From NCBI GenBank assembly GCA_945876925.1, contig CAMCQD010000119.1, positions 1-5,975 on the forward strand: a stretch of DNA of 5,975 bases, read 5' to 3'. The notes under the pieces are model-generated. The model did not search any database, was not told where the DNA came from, and worked only from the letters and a program-made list of their open reading frames with translations. Positions 5,918-5,975 of this stretch are shown in pieces. The stretch is from an uncultured Dermatophilus sp. (GTDB lineage: Bacteria > Actinomycetota > Actinomycetes > Actinomycetales > Dermatophilaceae). A program made the position numbers and the translations under genes. Position 1 is the stretch's first letter. Each line of letters opens with the position of its first letter.

Positions 5918-5939
5918 GATTCCGTGACCATTCCGTGTC
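5918..5939 (-). repeat. Two tandem 11-nt direct repeats upstream of the amidase gene
   Basis: On the minus strand GACACGGAATG (5929-5939) is followed without a gap by GTCACGGAATC (5918-5928), 9 of 11 bases identical. An 11-nt period places both half-sites on one face of the helix, the arrangement bound by OmpR/PhoB-type response regulators. The identity of any regulator is inference. It lies 130-151 nt upstream of the amidase start codon. Confidence 0.45.
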
Positions 5940-5975
5940 CGACCTGGGCCGATACAGACTCAGGCAAACAGTTTC

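Noticed and set aside
5752..5967. Minus-strand ORF of 71 codons (or 59 from an internal ATG) upstream of and overlapping the amidase
   Set aside because: Third-position GC is about 70 percent by eye, below the neighbouring genes; no good SD; it overlaps the leader stem and the amidase signal-peptide region.
5789..5975. ydaO/yuaA (c-di-AMP) riboswitch upstream of the amidase
   Set aside because: Only scattered resemblance (GAATCCG followed by TCAG on the minus strand). The ordered core blocks (GCGGGGGACCCA-like and GGGGTGAATC-like) are not present in the visible 187 nt. An element lying mostly beyond 5975 cannot be excluded.

Overview
This window looks like a chromosomal segment of a high-GC actinobacterium. 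The evidence is the very high G+C with strong G/C bias at third codon positions, promoters whose TANNNT-type -10 boxes sit only 6-8 nt before the start codon (leaderless transcripts), and protein families typical of that phylum. The genus cannot be fixed from the sequence. No mobile element, CRISPR array, tRNA or rRNA is visible.

Layout: (1) positions 1-894, minus strand, the N-terminal 298 residues of a double-domain SppA-type S49 peptidase running off the left edge. (2) 895-1065, a divergent promoter region with two adjacent dyads. (3) 1066-2634, plus strand, a short Hsp70/DnaK-like protein with an intact ATPase domain and a beta-type substrate-binding segment but no helical lid. (4) 2635-2759, a convergent intergenic region with hairpins that may terminate both flanking genes. 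(5) 2760-3722, minus strand, a cation diffusion facilitator metal transporter. (6) 3723-3832, a spacer with a long inverted repeat that fits a terminator for the upstream gene, followed by the transporter's own promoter. (7) 3833-5788, minus strand, a secreted N-acetylmuramoyl-L-alanine amidase with a PGRP/Amidase_2 catalytic domain and a C-terminal FG-GAP/VCBS repeat domain. (8) 5789-5975, the amidase leader, with a canonical ribosome binding site, a large potential stem-loop, and two tandem 11-nt repeats.

The genes do not form one pathway. SppA and Hsp70 share a divergent promoter region and could both belong to protein quality control. The transporter handles divalent metals and the amidase remodels or degrades peptidoglycan outside the membrane. 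Each gene appears to have its own transcription unit.

The coding content is ordinary. The least explained part is the amidase leader, where a non-coding stretch can fold into a composite stem of about 19 base pairs, carries a duplicated pairing arm, and is preceded by a helical-phase direct repeat. That is the best candidate here for undescribed cis-regulation. All functional assignments come from motif recognition by eye, without database searches.
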